Positions 6,489-6,894 of a stretch of DNA of 6,894 bases are shown piece by piece. Positions within the stretch are counted from its first letter, which is position 1, and the number at the start of each line of letters is the position of its first letter. The position numbers and the translations under genes were made by a program. The stretch lies in NCBI GenBank assembly GCA_910588595.1, contig CAJUQU010000220.1:1-6894 (forward strand). Reading direction: 5' to 3'. The notes below the pieces were generated by a model. That model saw only the letters and a program-made list of their open reading frames with translations. It did not search any database and was not told where the DNA came from. This stretch comes from an uncultured Lachnospiraceae bacterium. Lineage in GTDB: Bacteria > Bacillota_A > Clostridia > Lachnospirales > Lachnospiraceae.

Positions 6489-6894
6489 GCCCGATATCCT
6501 GTCTCTTAATGATCTCCCCGTACTCCTCGCAGAGCTCCTCCACCACTTCCTGTCTCAGATATTCCGTTATCTCCTGCTCTCCCGCTTCGATCAGAAACTG
6601 CTGCATATTCAGACAGATCACATCATACCTGTTCAGATGCACCTGAAACGTCTTTTTTCTTTTTATCCTGCATCCTCTGAACAGATCCGCGGAATCACAC
6701 CCACGGCTGTAATACGCAGCAAGCATTTTCAACGCCATGGATTTTCCAAACCGCCGCGGTCTGCTGACGCAGATATATTTCTGCTCCGTGTTGATCAGCT
6801 CGTTCGTACATGCGATCAGATCCGTCTTGTCGACATAGATTTTGGAGCGGACGGATTCCCAGAAGCCTTTGTTTCCCGGATTTAGATAAAATCC
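6436..6894 (-). CDS. AAA-ATPase-like fragment: N-terminal part with P-loop
   Basis: Open from the right edge of the window. The first 135 codons (6894 to 6490) are genuine: membrane-free, with VDKTDLI, ICVSRPRRFGKSMA and AAYYSRGCDSADLF, the usual P-loop region of this family. After IKRQDIG the frame loses similarity and stops at 6436. An internal ATG at 6738 falls just after the P-loop Ser and so cannot be the functional start. Confidence 0.85.
   Translation of the reverse strand, partial: GFYLNPGNKGFWESVRSKIYVDKTDLIACTNELINTEQKYICVSRPRRFGKSMALKMLAAYYSRGCDSADLFRGCRIKRKKTFQVHLNRYDVICLNMQQFLIEAGEQEITEYLRQEVVEELCEEYGEIIKRQDIGLAAENLCQDGQTVCSSA

Larger units (their letters stand above)
5310..6894 (-). 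pseudogene. AAA-ATPase-like / PD-(D/E)XK nuclease-fold protein, one frameshift, start just outside window
   Basis: Member of the family with an AAA-ATPase-like domain (Pfam AAA-ATPase_like) and a C-terminal PD-(D/E)XK domain (PDDEXK_9), often multicopy in gut Firmicutes and Bacteroidetes and of unproven function. Counting the codon at 6894 as 1: the start GFYLNPGN and IYVDKTDL is typical, and the ATG should lie at or just beyond the edge. Walker A-like SRPRRFGKS is at 44-52, Walker B-like VVLLDEWD near 149-156, the family hallmark YMTGILPVKKYG near 190-201, and nuclease-type residues Asp448 and Glu465-x-Lys467 (IELKYDK) follow. About 527 codons in all, normal for the family. A shift of frame near 6489 (one extra base, or two or another 3n+2 bases lost) separates the two halves. 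The tail is built from the 15-bp repeat. No partner gene suggests a role. Confidence 0.88.

Noticed and set aside
1..6894. A novel multi-gene defence or metabolic system
   Set aside because: The three genes belong to recognisable, unrelated families, two are broken, and the ABC/GH115 adjacency is probably a rearrangement or assembly artefact.

Overview
The window looks like chromosomal DNA of a Lachnospiraceae-type gut Firmicute. This is inferred from three things: near-balanced base composition, a non-secreted GH115-type xylan alpha-glucuronidase whose sequence style I associate with this family, and an AAA-ATPase/PD-(D/E)XK protein of the multicopy kind common in these genomes. No rRNA, tRNA, CRISPR array, insertion sequence or replication origin was seen.

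Layout: (1) Positions 1-1752, + strand: an ABC exporter half-transporter (membrane domain plus ATPase), open at the left edge and missing its last residues. (2) Positions about 1754-5123, - strand: a GH115 glycoside hydrolase of about 1124 codons once two one-base frameshifts (near 4773-4777 and 4438) are bridged. Its extra C-terminal module is cut off at its 3' end. (3) Positions 5124-5309: a short intergenic region with a good ribosome binding site for the GH115 gene and most of a 15-bp tandem repeat array (5198-5362). (4) Positions 5310-6894, - strand: an AAA-ATPase/PD-(D/E)XK nuclease-fold protein, broken by one frameshift near 6489 and open at the right edge, where only the start codon or a few codons are missing. 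Its C-terminus is encoded by the tandem repeat.

The most notable points are structural. The ABC transporter and the GH115 gene converge and both lose their 3' ends at the same point (about 1753). There is no intergenic sequence between them, and a perfect 7-bp inverted repeat lies at the joint, so each open frame runs on as meaningless antisense of the other. This means either a real deletion or rearrangement, or an assembly chimera. The 15-bp array is an exact-period minisatellite that seems to have grown from the last codons of the ATPase gene and adds Cys-Glu-Ile pentapeptides to its tail. The three frameshifts are either decay or sequencing error; the sequence alone cannot decide.

The three genes do not form an obvious shared pathway. 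GH115 would act in glucuronoxylan breakdown, the ABC protein in export of an unknown substrate, and the ATPase/nuclease protein has no established role. I see no convincing new multi-gene system here.
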